Under the pieces are notes generated by a model. It was not told where the DNA came from and ran no database searches. It saw only the letters and a program-made list of their open reading frames with translations. Made by a program: the position numbers and the translations under genes. Below, piece after piece: positions 42,168 through 51,906 of a DNA stretch of 64,000 nt (the stretch's first letter is position 1; each line of letters starts with the position of its first letter). The DNA comes from Hydrogenophaga crassostreae (GTDB lineage: Bacteria; Pseudomonadota; Gammaproteobacteria; Burkholderiales; Burkholderiaceae_C). Where the stretch lies: assembly GCF_001761385.1 (NCBI RefSeq), contig NZ_CP017476.1, positions 1,663,501-1,727,500 on the forward strand, in the 5' to 3' direction.

Positions 42168-44240
42168 ATGATCCATCTCACTGTGAACGGGCGGTCTATC
42201 GAGGTCGACGAAGGTTCGACCCTGCTCGACGCCGCCAGGAAGGCTGGCGTCCATGTTCCGACGCTTTGCCACCATCCCCGGCTGCCATCCCGTGCCGTGT
42301 GCCGAATGTGCCTCGTCGAGGTCGACGGTGAGTCACGCCCGCAACCGGCGTGCGTGACGCCGGCCAAACAGGCGAGCCGTGTCACCACCGACTCTGCCGC
42401 GCTGGAGAGCTTCCGCAACACCAATATGCAATGGTTGCTGGCACGGCATCCGAACGACTGCATGCGATGCGAAGCCAACGGATCCTGCCAGTTGCAAGGC
42501 CTTGCCAGCGACTACCAGGTGGTGAACGCGTTCGAGTTTGTGCCCAGAGGATCGCCCGAACATCCCGAACGCCACCTGACCGATCACACCTCACCCAGCA
42601 TCTGGCGCGACTTGTCGAAGTGCGTTGAATGTGGCCTGTGTGCCGATGCCTGTGGTGATGCGGGGCAACGCCAGCACGTGATCGGTTTTGCGGGGCATGG
42701 CTCAGACCGTCTGCCCGTGACGGTTTTTGACCAATCGCTGGCCGACACCAACTGCATTTCCTGCGGTCAGTGCACGCTGGTGTGCCCGGTGGGCGCACTG
42801 ATCGAAGCCCCCGACTGGCACGATGTGCTCCATACCCTCGATGCACACAGGCGGGTCTCTGCGGTGCAGGTCGCGCCAGCAACGCGTGTGGCGATCAGCG
42901 AAGAATTCGGCATGGAGCCCGGCACCGTGAGCACCGGCCGAATGATCAACGCGTTGCGGCAAGTGGGGTTTGACTATGTCTTTGATACCAATTTTGCGGC
43001 CGATCTGACCATCATGGAAGAAGGCACGGAGTTGATGACGCGGCTCAAAGACGGGCAAAAGTTGCCCCTCTTCACGTCGTGTTGCCCGGGCTGGGTGAAC
43101 TGGGTCGAAATCAACCGGCCCGATCTGCTGCCGCACCTGAGCACCACAAAATCGCCGCAACAAATGCATGGCGCCATGACCAAGCGCGGCGTCTTTGCGA
43201 GCATGCTGGGCCCTGCTTTTGCGAGCGGAGAAGCCGAGCCCTATGTGGTCAGCGTGATGCCCTGCACGGCCAAGAAAGACGAAGCCCGGCGGCCCGACAT
43301 GGCCGGCGACGTGGACCACGTGGTGACCACGCGCGAACTGGCCAAAATGATCAGGGCGCGCGGCATTGCCTTTGGCGCATTGCCGGACGACGGCACCTTC
43401 GACAACCCCCTCGGCGAAAGCACCGGTGCCGGGCAGATCTTCGGCGCGTCGGGTGGTGTCATGGAGGCGATGGTGCGCACCGCAGCACACTTCCTCGGCG
43501 AAGAAGACTCGCTGCCGCTGGAATGGCACCAGCTGCGGGGCGTGGACAAGGTGGTGAAGACGGCCGATGTTCCCGGGCTGGGCAGGGTTGCCATCTGCAA
43601 TGGCATAGCCGCTGCACAAGAACTGCTGGAAGACGAAAGCTGGCGGCAAACGTTTGTTGCCATCGAGGTCATGGCCTGCGTCGGTGGCTGCCTGGGCGGT
43701 GGCGGTGAACCCAAGTCCATGGATCCGCTGATTCTCGAAAAACGCATGAAGGCCATCTACGCCATCGACAGACAGGCGCCCAAGCGACGCGCCCATGAAA
43801 ACCAGGACGTTCAAAAACTGTATTCAACGCAGTTGAAACACCCGAATTCCCCACAGGCGCATGCTTTGCTGCACACCAGCTTTGCCCCACGCCACTCCAC
43901 AAGGTCGCTCTTGATGCGGTTTCTCGATTGCGTGGACAGGCGCGATGGCCCTGGCGCCGCTGCGCTGCTGCACCCAGACGCATCGTGGTCAACGGCATCG
44001 CCCTTCGGTGAGATTCAAGGTGCCGATGGTATTGCGGCGCTCATCACGACCCGATTGCCACCACGCAAACAAGGACCGGCTTATGCCAGACACCGCATGG
44101 TGTCAGCAGCCGATGCCAACAGCCTCGCCATCGTCACGCCCGCGGGCGAGCGGTGCAGCTTCAGCGTCGAAACCGACACGCTGCCCACTGATGGTCGAGA
44201 CAGGCTGGTGATCCGCAAACTTGTGCGGCATATCCCGTGA
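42168..44240 (+). CDS. hydA: [FeFe]-hydrogenase with C-terminal NTF2-like domain
   Basis: 690 residues. From the ATG at 42168 every cluster ligand falls at or within a few residues of the Clostridium pasteurianum CpI position: [2Fe-2S] Cys34, 45, 48, 62; His94/Cys98/101/107; two [4Fe-4S] sites Cys152-162 and Cys196-206; H-cluster motifs FTSCCPGW (Cys305/306), VMPCTAKKDE (Cys366) and EVMACVGGCLGGGGEP (Cys504, 508). The small-subunit region has AHENQDVQKLYSTQL and LLHTSF. From about residue 575 an extra SnoaL/NTF2-like domain follows (FLDCVDRRDGPG ... IQGADGIAALITTRLPP). Interconverts H2 and protons if matured by HydEFG, none of which is in the window. Confidence 0.9.
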   Translation: MIHLTVNGRSIEVDEGSTLLDAARKAGVHVPTLCHHPRLPSRAVCRMCLVEVDGESRPQPACVTPAKQASRVTTDSAALESFRNTNMQWLLARHPNDCMRCEANGSCQLQGLASDYQVVNAFEFVPRGSPEHPERHLTDHTSPSIWRDLSKCVECGLCADACGDAGQRQHVIGFAGHGSDRLPVTVFDQSLADTNCISCGQCTLVCPVGALIEAPDWHDVLHTLDAHRRVSAVQVAPATRVAISEEFGMEPGTVSTGRMINALRQVGFDYVFDTNFAADLTIMEEGTELMTRLKDGQKLPLFTSCCPGWVNWVEINRPDLLPHLSTTKSPQQMHGAMTKRGVFASMLGPAFASGEAEPYVVSVMPCTAKKDEARRPDMAGDVDHVVTTRELAKMIRARGIAFGALPDDGTFDNPLGESTGAGQIFGASGGVMEAMVRTAAHFLGEEDSLPLEWHQLRGVDKVVKTADVPGLGRVAICNGIAAAQELLEDESWRQTFVAIEVMACVGGCLGGGGEPKSMDPLILEKRMKAIYAIDRQAPKRRAHENQDVQKLYSTQLKHPNSPQAHALLHTSFAPRHSTRSLLMRFLDCVDRRDGPGAAALLHPDASWSTASPFGEIQGADGIAALITTRLPPRKQGPAYARHRMVSAADANSLAIVTPAGERCSFSVETDTLPTDGRDRLVIRKLVRHIP

Positions 44241-44299
44241 TCGGTTCCAGGCGTCAATAGGCTCAGGCTCAGGCCTGGTTCTGGGTCTGGGCTAGGGGC

Positions 44300-45697
44300 T
44301 TATGGCGCTTCGTCCTTGAGGTCGGCAAACTTGCCCGCCATGGTCGGGTTGCCCCGGGTCAGTTTTTTGATCGTCACTTCCTGTGCCTTGTCGTTCGCCA
44401 GCCGAAGGTTCCGGTCGGTGCCGAGCAGGGCTTCCTTGGTTTTCTGCAGGTGGTCAATGGACTTGTCGATCTCGTCGATCGCCGTCTGGAAACGCCTGGA
44501 GGCCAGGTCGTAGTTTTTGGCGAAGGCATTTTTGAAGGTGTCGAGATCGGCTTCGAAGTTGGTGATGTCGATGCTCTGTGCCTTCACCAGCGCCAGCTCC
44601 GATTTGTATTTGAGCGAATTCATGGCCGCGTTGCGCAGCAGCGTGATCATGGGAAGAAAGAACTGCGGGCGCACCACATACATCTTCGGGAAGCGGTGGA
44701 ACACATCGACGATGCCCGTGTTGTAGAGCTCGCTGTCAGGCTCCAGCAGTGACACCAGCACCGCGTATTCGCAACCCTTTTCGGCGCGGTCCTTGTCGAG
44801 CTCTTTCAGGAAATCCTCGTTCTTGTTTTTCGTCGCGGTGCGGTCGCTCTCGTTCTTCATCTCGAACATGATGGAGACGATTTCGGTGCCTGCTTCATCT
44901 GTATCGCGAAAGATGTAGTCACCCTTGCTGCCCGAGCGCGCGTCGTTGTCCTTTTCGAAATAGGCTCTGGGAAACGCCGTGGCCCGAATGCGGTTGAACT
45001 CGGTTTCGCAGTGCTGTTCCAGGGTTTCGCCCACCATCTTGGTCGACAAACGCACTTTCATGTCGCGCAGGCGTTCGATCGCCTCATCGCGGTCCTTGAT
45101 CTGGGTTTCGTATTTGTCTTTCAGCGACTTCTCGGCGAGCTGTTTTTCCAGCTCGGCCCGCGAAAGACCGCTCTTCAATTCGTCCCGCTCCCTTTCAACC
45201 TGGCTTACCGCTTCGGTGATGGCGAGCTTCTGTGCAACGGCGATGGCGTCGAGCCTGGCCTTGAGACCCTGGATCTCAGCGTCCTTGGCCGCGGCAGCCG
45301 TTTGCAGGCCGTTCACCAGCTTGGCGTCGGCCAGCTCGGTGGCGGCCTGTTTGTCGCGCTTCGCCTGCTCAAGCTCGTTGGCGAGCGCGTCGCGCTGCTT
45401 CTCCACCGCGCTCAGGGCCTCGGCCACGGCGAGCTTGCGGGCGGTTTCGCCGGCATCGAGTTTGGCCTTCAGGCTCTGGATTTCGGCATCTTTGCCCGCG
45501 GCCGACCTTTGCGACTCGCTGGCCAGTTGTGACCTGGCGAGCTCAACGGCATTGAGTTTGTCTTGCTCGGCCAGCGCCAGCCGGTCGTGCAGCTCCTGCT
45601 CGAACTTGCCGTCGCGAACCTGCTTCAGAATGTCTGCGTAGCCGGCCTCGTCAACCTTGAAGGCCTTCTTGCAGTGGGGACAGATGATTTCGTGCAT
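44300..45697 (-). CDS. DUF2130 domain-containing coiled-coil protein
   Basis: 465 residues. N-terminal zinc ribbon CPHC at residues 6-9, then a long coiled-coil to about residue 225, then the DUF2130 domain (about 230-430) with FEKDNDARSGSKGDYIFRDT and EMKNESDRTATKNKNEDFL, which looks nuclease-like (PD-(D/E)XK style Glu/Asp arrangement). The coiled-coil contains a 70-residue internal duplication (about 67-109 and 137-178). Role unknown; DUF2130 members are often found near restriction or defence genes. Confidence 0.87.
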   Translation of the reverse strand: MHEIICPHCKKAFKVDEAGYADILKQVRDGKFEQELHDRLALAEQDKLNAVELARSQLASESQRSAAGKDAEIQSLKAKLDAGETARKLAVAEALSAVEKQRDALANELEQAKRDKQAATELADAKLVNGLQTAAAAKDAEIQGLKARLDAIAVAQKLAITEAVSQVERERDELKSGLSRAELEKQLAEKSLKDKYETQIKDRDEAIERLRDMKVRLSTKMVGETLEQHCETEFNRIRATAFPRAYFEKDNDARSGSKGDYIFRDTDEAGTEIVSIMFEMKNESDRTATKNKNEDFLKELDKDRAEKGCEYAVLVSLLEPDSELYNTGIVDVFHRFPKMYVVRPQFFLPMITLLRNAAMNSLKYKSELALVKAQSIDITNFEADLDTFKNAFAKNYDLASRRFQTAIDEIDKSIDHLQKTKEALLGTDRNLRLANDKAQEVTIKKLTRGNPTMAGKFADLKDEAP

Positions 45698-46039
45698 GGC
45701 TACTTCGTTCCTCCCGCCTTGGGCGGAGTCTGCTTGTGATCCGGCAATTCACCGGCTGGCCGCCATGTTAACCAGCCCATTGGCACAAAGGTTCAAAGGT
45801 GTGCGCCCTGTTTCTGTTTTCAGGTGCCGGGTGACGCGTGCTTTTGCACCAGCCGCAATGGCCCCAGCCAGTCCGGCCAGCATGTTTGCAATCGCGATCG
45901 GCATGCCGAAGCGGCAAGACTGCCACTCACCCAGCGTTGCCGCCGGCTGCGGTGTGTGTTGAACCGGCCGCCCGCCAAGGCAGGTTTTTGGGTGGCGGGG
46001 TCATACCGGTCAGCGTTTGACCCCCCCAACGGTCAGAGG
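45698..46039. other. 342-bp gap
   Basis: No gene seen. A CCGCCTTGGGCGG hairpin lies at the left side (45717-45729), which may close the DUF2130 promoter zone. Confidence 0.4.
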
Positions 46040-46615
46040 TCAGTTCAAGGTGACAGGAATGCCCGGTTTGCTCTGGCAGATCTCGTCCAGGGTCTCTGAG
46101 ATGTAGCAAGCCTTTGCTATGACGAGATAGGAGCCGGGCTGACGGCTCAGGCGGGTTCCGGCGCTGCGCGGAGAGCCACAGTCGATGGTTCGGCCACCAC
46201 CGGATGAGTCGGCAAGGTAGGCGCACTGCTGGGCGCCGCTGGCATCACAACCGGTGATGTTGGGGCCGCAGGTCGCGCCCAGGAACAACAGGTTGTCGGG
46301 CGGGCTGGCATTGCCCATGGATGCAGGAACAAGGTAGGCATACAACAGGTAGGCCGGGTTGCCACCCGTGCGATCGGCCTTCCAGCTCACCGTAAAGGAC
46401 TGCGGCGAGCTGCTTGTTGGCGCAGCGAGTGCGCTGAAGCCTGCGCTGAAACTCCGGAAATTCACACCCCATTTGCCGCCACTGCTGCCGCCACCGATAT
46501 TGGGGATGTCCGGGTCGCCTCCGCCACAGGCCGTCAGAAGGGCAAGGCTGGCAATCGAAATCAGCAACTTGAAGCGAACGAACGTTGAACCAAAGCCGAG
46601 GGACTTGAACGACAT
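46040..46615 (-). CDS. hypothetical lipoprotein
   Basis: 191 residues. Signal region ends in the lipobox LLTAC at residues 26-30, so lipid-anchored. The mature part has a Gly-rich linker (IGGGSSGGKWG) and several Cys pairs (ATCGPNITGCDASGAQQC and later) consistent with disulphides in the periplasm. No family recognised. Neighbours give no functional clue. Confidence 0.75.
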   Translation of the reverse strand: MSFKSLGFGSTFVRFKLLISIASLALLTACGGGDPDIPNIGGGSSGGKWGVNFRSFSAGFSALAAPTSSSPQSFTVSWKADRTGGNPAYLLYAYLVPASMGNASPPDNLLFLGATCGPNITGCDASGAQQCAYLADSSGGGRTIDCGSPRSAGTRLSRQPGSYLVIAKACYISETLDEICQSKPGIPVTLN

Positions 46616-47244
46616 GGATGTTTTCCTAAAAGCAAAAGCTTGTGAAATGGAACAGAGGTTGATGGACTTTCAGAGAGCAAAAAGATCTCTGCGAGTACAT
46701 CGACAAATTGCGGAAAAACCTTGAGCAATGTTTCGCGCATTTTTGTGTCTGTTCCGTCATCCCGAAGCCGAGCAATTTCGCCCAGTTTTTTTTCGCGCGG
46801 TCACCGTGATCGGGGCGGCGAAACCCGGGCGCCTGACCACAGCGGCGCATGCAACGCCTGCACCCAGGGCCTCACCCTTCCAAACCAATTGCGAAAAAAA
46901 GGAATTGGCGGGGTGCCGGTCAAGGCAAACGCATCGCCTTTTTGGAGCGCCGCGGTGCATGCGGTGCCACTCACTCGTTGAAATGAGAGACACCCGGCAT
47001 CTCGGGCCATGCTCTTTGGCCCGCAGTTGCTCCGGCTGCAATCGTTCGTCGGCGACGTCGGATTCCATCTGCATGAACACCAGTGAAATCAGGGCGCTGC
47101 TGGTCGTGAAGCGTGGAGCCCAGGGACACGGGTCTCTGTCTGCCCGGTGGCGGTCACGCCTGCAGGGCGCGAAGCGCTCACCAGTTGGTCCTGCGGCAGG
47201 GTTTCCTGCGCGCCGGGTTCATGCGAACACAGCGCAGGGGCAAC
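46616..47244. other. 629-bp gap
   Basis: No gene supported; overlapping frames on both strands have no recognisable features. No strong repeats were found. Confidence 0.5.
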
Positions 47245-48075
47245 CTAGAAACCAGCCGTCATCGGGTTGGGCCCGATGCGGCCATCGGCGGCGTCGAGCA
47301 GGGCAATCGTGGCGAGGTCTTCGGCGTCAAGTGCAAAACCAAAAACATCGAAGTTCTGAACAATGCGGCTGGCGGTGACCGACTTGGGAATGGCGATCAA
47401 GCCGTTGTCGATGTGCCACCGGATGATGACCTGGGCCGGCGTGCGGCCATGCTTGGCCGCTACCCGTTCGATCGCCGGGTTGGCCAGCAGCGTTCCTTGC
47501 CCCAGCGGGCTCCAGGACTGTGTCGCGATACCGCGCGCCGCGTGCGCCCGGCGCAACGCGGTCTGCTGAAAGCGCGGGTGCAACTCGATCTGGTTGATCA
47601 CCGGTGTGACGCCGGTTTCACCGATGATGCGATCAAGGTGTTCGGTCTCGAAATTCGAAACCCCGATCGAGCGAACCTTGCCTTCCTCTTGAAGCCGGAT
47701 CAGTGCGCGCCACGATTCCACAAAAAGCCCCTTGTTGGGCGCGGGCCAGTGGATCAGGTAGAGGTCAACATGGTCGAGGCCGAGCCGCTTCAGGCTCGCT
47801 GTGGCCGCCTTCACTGTCGCATCAAAACCCTGATCGGCGTTCCAGACCTTGGTTGTGATGAACAGGTCGTCACGGGCAGCGCCAGAGGCGCGCACACCTT
47901 CGCCAACACCGGCTTCGTTCTCGTAGATGGCCGCGGTGTCGATGTGGCGATAACCCGCCTCGATGGCCGCTTTCACGGCGGAGACGGCCACATCGGGCGG
48001 TGTCTGCCAGACGCCCAGACCCACTTGTGGAATGGACTTGCCGTCGTGCAGGGGGATACGCAGCTGAGAATTCAA
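47245..48075 (-). CDS. aldo/keto reductase (2,5-diketo-D-gluconate reductase-like)
   Basis: 276 residues from a TTG at 48075 with GGAG eight bases upstream; no ATG start exists that keeps the family N-terminus (IPLHDGKSIPQVGLGVWQ). The AKR tetrad can be seen as Asp and Tyr in DTAAIYENE, Lys in ITTKVWN and His in LIHWP. Cofactor-binding IPKSVTASRIVQN indicates NADPH. AKR5-type enzymes reduce diketo acids or methylglyoxal. Single gene. Confidence 0.9.
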   Translation of the reverse strand: MNSQLRIPLHDGKSIPQVGLGVWQTPPDVAVSAVKAAIEAGYRHIDTAAIYENEAGVGEGVRASGAARDDLFITTKVWNADQGFDATVKAATASLKRLGLDHVDLYLIHWPAPNKGLFVESWRALIRLQEEGKVRSIGVSNFETEHLDRIIGETGVTPVINQIELHPRFQQTALRRAHAARGIATQSWSPLGQGTLLANPAIERVAAKHGRTPAQVIIRWHIDNGLIAIPKSVTASRIVQNFDVFGFALDAEDLATIALLDAADGRIGPNPMTAGF

Positions 48076-48170
48076 GAGAGGGCTCCAAAAGGGTTGGCAC
48101 TGTTGGCTTTCAATATACCTGTGTGCCCCGCGATAGACTTGCCGCACCCCCGTTTCCCCATACACACGCC

Positions 48171-48446
48171 ATGTCCACCACCCCTGATCTCTCGACCCCC
48201 GCCGCCTCCGAAGCCCAGGCCTGGGAGGCACTGAAAACGCTGGGCGACGCGGCGCTGGTGCAAGGTGGTTTGCAGGCGGTGTTGCAGATGTTTGTGGGCA
48301 CGCTCACCGGGGCCGAAGAAGTGGCGCGCGTGAGTGAAGAAGCCGGCCACCCCGACAGCATGACGCCCGAAGTGATTGCGCAGTGGATAGCGACCGACTA
48401 TGTGCCCGGCATGCAGCAGGCGCTGGCACAGGGCGGGGCAGGGTAG
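48171..48446 (+). CDS. small hypothetical protein
   Basis: 91 residues, fully helical and Ala-rich, start at 48171. The body ALKTLGDAALVQGGLQAVLQ and VARVSEEAGHPDS resembles a small helical bundle. No signal, no membrane segment, no family. Weak ribosome site; kept because codon use is good and the frame is closed. Confidence 0.5.
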   Translation: MSTTPDLSTPAASEAQAWEALKTLGDAALVQGGLQAVLQMFVGTLTGAEEVARVSEEAGHPDSMTPEVIAQWIATDYVPGMQQALAQGGAG

Positions 48447-48647
48447 GGCAAGTGCACGGCCCATGCTGGGCCCGAACAACCAACCCGTGGTGGCCACGGA
48501 TGCCGGTGGCAACAAGGCTGTTGCGGAATGGCCGCTCACCACCGATTCGCGGCGCCCGGACGCCAGGCGGTTTCACGAGCAACCGGTTTTTGAAACCGGC
48601 CACGAGGAAAACACGGTTCGTTTCGCTGGCCCCGGGGAGGGGCTGGC

Positions 48648-50747
48648 TCAAACCGCTTTCTGCCAAACCTTCAGCACCGACTCGCACACCACCGCCACAT
48701 CTTGCGCTTTGAAGATCAGTTCGCAGACCCCGGCGTCGGCGGCCTGCGTCAGAAGCGGCTGGTCAATGAACCCCGAGATCACCGCCACGGGCAAGTTGGG
48801 GTTGAGCGCCCGCACTTCGCGCGCCACATCCAGCCCCGACTTGCCAGGCATGTTGTAGTCGGTCAGAACCAGATCGAACGCGGCTGGATCGGCGCGCAAC
48901 GCCTGAAGCGCTTCTGCGTGACCGGTGAAACCGGTCACTTGAAACCCTTGCCTTTTCAACAGCTTCGTCATCAGGCGCACCAGCGATTCATCGTCGTCGA
49001 CATAGAGGATTCTTTTGCCTCGCGCAAGCTCCGGCCCCGAGTCGACCGGCTCTTGACCTCTTTCATCGATCGGCGCTTCTGCCTGGCCTTCGAAGACCGG
49101 CAGGCACACCGTGAAGGTCGTGCCGTGGCCGGGGCGGCTGTGTACCTGGATCGTGCCATCGTGTTTTTGCACGATGCCGTGGGCGACAGACAAGCCCAGC
49201 CCCGTGCCTTTGCCCACCGGCTTGGTGGTGAAGAAGGGCTCAAAAATACGCTCAAGCGTGGGGCCATCCATGCCCGGTCCGTCATCCTTTACCGTCAGCT
49301 TGACCAGGCGTGGCGGTTGCGTTGCGTGCAGCCGCATCGGCGTATCAGGCCACCGCCCCAACACGGTTTCGGATGTTGTGGTGACTTCAAGGCCAATTTC
49401 GATGCGGCCCGAACGCTCGGCCATCGCCTGCATGGCATTGGTGACCAGGTTGATCAGCACCTGCTCGATCTGGTTGGCATCGGCCAAGACCAGTGGTACA
49501 TCTGTTTCGCAGCGGGATTCCAGTTCAATGCGCGCCGGCAAGGTGGCACGCAACAAGCTCATGGTTTCATCGACCACGTTGCCGAGGACTGTGGCTTTGA
49601 GCGACGTTGGCTGACGGCGGCTGAATGAAAGAATTTGCTGCACAAGTTCGCGTGCCCGCGAAGCGGCTTTTCGAATTTCTTCTACGCTTTCCAGAGCCGC
49701 CGCGTTGCCTTCAGCATCTTGCCGCGCCAGCTCTGCGTTGCCCAGGATGGTCGCGACGATGTTGTTGAAGTCGTGCGCAATGCCGCCAGCCAGCGTGCCC
49801 ATTGCTTCCATCTTTTGCGACTCGCGCAGCTGTGCTTCGAGCGCGGTTTGTCGCAACGCGGCATGCTTGCGTTCCGTGACGTCAAAGATGGTGCCCACCA
49901 GGAATCTGTCGCCGGTTTCTTCAACGAAACGCGTCTTGCTGGTCACGATGGTTCGCTCAAAGCCGTTCAGCGTGAGCGACTCTTCGCGCACATCGGGCCT
50001 GCCGGTGTCGAGAACCTGCCGGTCGACGGCCAAAAAATGGTCACGCTCGGTATCCGGAACTTGCTCTGCCAGCGACTTGCCCATCACGGCGCTCTCATCC
50101 AGGTCGAACAGCTCGTAAAAGGCGTGGTTGGCGAGTATGACGCGGTGCTCGTTGTCCTTGACGAATATCGGATCGTTGGTCGCGTCCAGAACGGTTTTCA
50201 TGCGACTGCGTTCAAGGCGCACCGCGCGTTCTGCTTCCACCTGCTCGGTGACATCGCTCATGGTGATGCGAAGCCGAAGGCCGGTGCCATCGGTCTTTTC
50301 GAATTCGCCTTGGGCTGGCATGCATTCGAGTCGCGCCTGAAACACCGCACCTTCGCGGCGTCGAAAAGGCAGCGTCACATTGCTTTGCTCGCCGACATGC
50401 TGGATGGCCAAAACAAGCGCGGACCAGCGACCTTGATCGTCCGCATCGATCAGCGACGCAAATGGCAATTGCAGCAACGCATTTCGCTCGATTCCCAGCA
50501 GCGAGACCGCGGTGAGATTCACATCCTCAATCCTGCCCTCGGCATCAAGAACGAAATAGCCAACGGGAGCACATTCGTACAAATCGACATACCGGTCTCG
50601 CGATTCGGTCAGCGCCATCAGCGCCTTTCGCAAGGCCTCGTTCTGTATCTCCAGCTCGCTCTTGTGCCCAAGCCCATCGAGCGGCTGCGTTTCGGTCGCT
50701 GTGCCTGACGACTGATCGTGATGATCCTGTGCGGGGTCAGGATTCAT
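48648..50747 (-). CDS. hybrid sensor histidine kinase with two PAS domains and a receiver
   Basis: 699 residues, cytosolic (no membrane segment). Order: PAS 1 (about 50-165), PAS 2 (about 185-295), HisKA with phospho-acceptor His325 in GGIAHDFNNIVATIL, HATPase (about 430-560) with N-box NLVTNAMQAM and GLGLSVAHGIVQKH, and a C-terminal receiver with Asp630 (LVLTDYNMPG). The conserved Lys680 is followed by Ala, not Pro (LIFKAQD). The H-box style and PAS order match bacterial metabolic sensors. No response regulator beside it. Confidence 0.9.
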   Translation of the reverse strand: MNPDPAQDHHDQSSGTATETQPLDGLGHKSELEIQNEALRKALMALTESRDRYVDLYECAPVGYFVLDAEGRIEDVNLTAVSLLGIERNALLQLPFASLIDADDQGRWSALVLAIQHVGEQSNVTLPFRRREGAVFQARLECMPAQGEFEKTDGTGLRLRITMSDVTEQVEAERAVRLERSRMKTVLDATNDPIFVKDNEHRVILANHAFYELFDLDESAVMGKSLAEQVPDTERDHFLAVDRQVLDTGRPDVREESLTLNGFERTIVTSKTRFVEETGDRFLVGTIFDVTERKHAALRQTALEAQLRESQKMEAMGTLAGGIAHDFNNIVATILGNAELARQDAEGNAAALESVEEIRKAASRARELVQQILSFSRRQPTSLKATVLGNVVDETMSLLRATLPARIELESRCETDVPLVLADANQIEQVLINLVTNAMQAMAERSGRIEIGLEVTTTSETVLGRWPDTPMRLHATQPPRLVKLTVKDDGPGMDGPTLERIFEPFFTTKPVGKGTGLGLSVAHGIVQKHDGTIQVHSRPGHGTTFTVCLPVFEGQAEAPIDERGQEPVDSGPELARGKRILYVDDDESLVRLMTKLLKRQGFQVTGFTGHAEALQALRADPAAFDLVLTDYNMPGKSGLDVAREVRALNPNLPVAVISGFIDQPLLTQAADAGVCELIFKAQDVAVVCESVLKVWQKAV

Positions 50748-51288
50748 GGCGGTGATTTATGTGAAGTGAACGCCATCGTCATGGTGGAGCAAGGCGGGGG
50801 CGGTCGGGGCGAAGTGCGCACGGGTCTCACCCGCACCGGTGAGCCCAATGCCGCCGCCGCTGGGCCTTCCCAAGCAGGTGGGAATGAGCCATGTTGCCTG
50901 TAATCATGTTGTTGATCGTACCAATTTGAAGATTGGACTGCATCACAAACAAGGGGCAAAAAGCCACCCATATGCCACAAAGCGCAGCGCGGGCGCTGTG
51001 CGGAACCCGTCCGGCGATGCCCTGAACGACGAGGTTGCCATGTGGTGAAAATCACCACCGACAAGCAGTGTACAGACCCAAGGCGGATACACAAGATGCG
51101 GTGTTTCAAGGCCCTGTTTGAGGGCATGAAACTGAGGGCATGAAACGCAAACTCAGCCGATCGGGCCGCTGCAGGGCCAGTTTGAGGGCAAAAAACAGGA
51201 GAACCAGGGTTTGATTCAAGCCTGCGGCTGACAGGCAAGCCAGGAGAGCGGACCTGGCGCCGGCTTCACCGGGCTCCCATTGGGGCAA
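50748..51288. other. 541-bp gap with a 14-bp tandem repeat
   Basis: No gene. GAGGGCATGAAAC occurs at 51120-51132 and 51134-51146 (14-bp period), with a weaker third copy at 51184-51196; otherwise unremarkable. Confidence 0.5.
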
Positions 51289-51654
51289 TCAGGCCTGGTC
51301 GAGATCCGTCGCCAACGTCGGCGCATCGGGCCCCTTCTTGCGGGCTGTCTGCTCACGCCCAAACGTGCTGTCCAGCAGGTGCGCCAATTTTTTCGCAGCG
51401 CCATGCACCGCCTGGTCTTGCGTTGCGGCATGTTCGGTGACCGCAACAGGCTGTCGGTTTTCGAGGCGGGCTTCCAGCATGCAGCGATGGTCATGCAAGC
51501 CGCTCTTGTCGCCGTTTTCGTCGCTCAGATGGACCTCCACCCGGGTGATGTGGTCCCTGAAATGCCCCAGCGCCTGTTCAACCGTTGCGCTGACGTGGGC
51601 GGCCAACCGATCATGGCCGTCGACATGGGCACCGGTGTTCACTTGAATCTTCAT
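51289..51654 (-). CDS. ribosome hibernation-promoting factor (short HPF/RaiA-like)
   Basis: 121 residues from the ATG at 51654, with AGGAGA seven bases upstream. The fold is recognised by MKIQVNTGAHVDGHDRLAAHVS, TRVEVHLSDENGDKSGL and CMLEARLENRQPVAV; it is followed by a short acidic/basic tail. Short HPF proteins stabilise idle 70S ribosomes. A longer frame (51750) is unsupported. Confidence 0.85.
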   Translation of the reverse strand: MKIQVNTGAHVDGHDRLAAHVSATVEQALGHFRDHITRVEVHLSDENGDKSGLHDHRCMLEARLENRQPVAVTEHAATQDQAVHGAAKKLAHLLDSTFGREQTARKKGPDAPTLATDLDQA

Positions 51655-51906
51655 AGGGTTCTCCTGTGGGTTGGGGTTGACGAGGTGTTGCACGCTGCCG
51701 GGTACCTGAAACCGCGCATTTTTCATCCATGGCTTCGTGGGCACCCTCAAGCGCTCCTCCCCATACTAGGCCCTCATACCGTGGGTTGTGGATTTGCCCT
51801 TGTTTCACCCGCAGGTAGGGGCAGGCATGGAAGCGAAGGGGTGCCCCGCGGTAACGTGCAACACAACGCAGCGCCACCCCGATCCACTCGAAGTAGTTGG
51901 ACCCCG

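Noticed and set aside
42702..43814. 370-codon frame opposite the hydrogenase
   Set aside because: Antisense to clearly conserved H-cluster motifs.
51120..51196. GAGGGCATGAAAC tandem copies as a CRISPR or iteron array
   Set aside because: Only two exact copies with a one-base gap and no spacers; too small for an array or origin.
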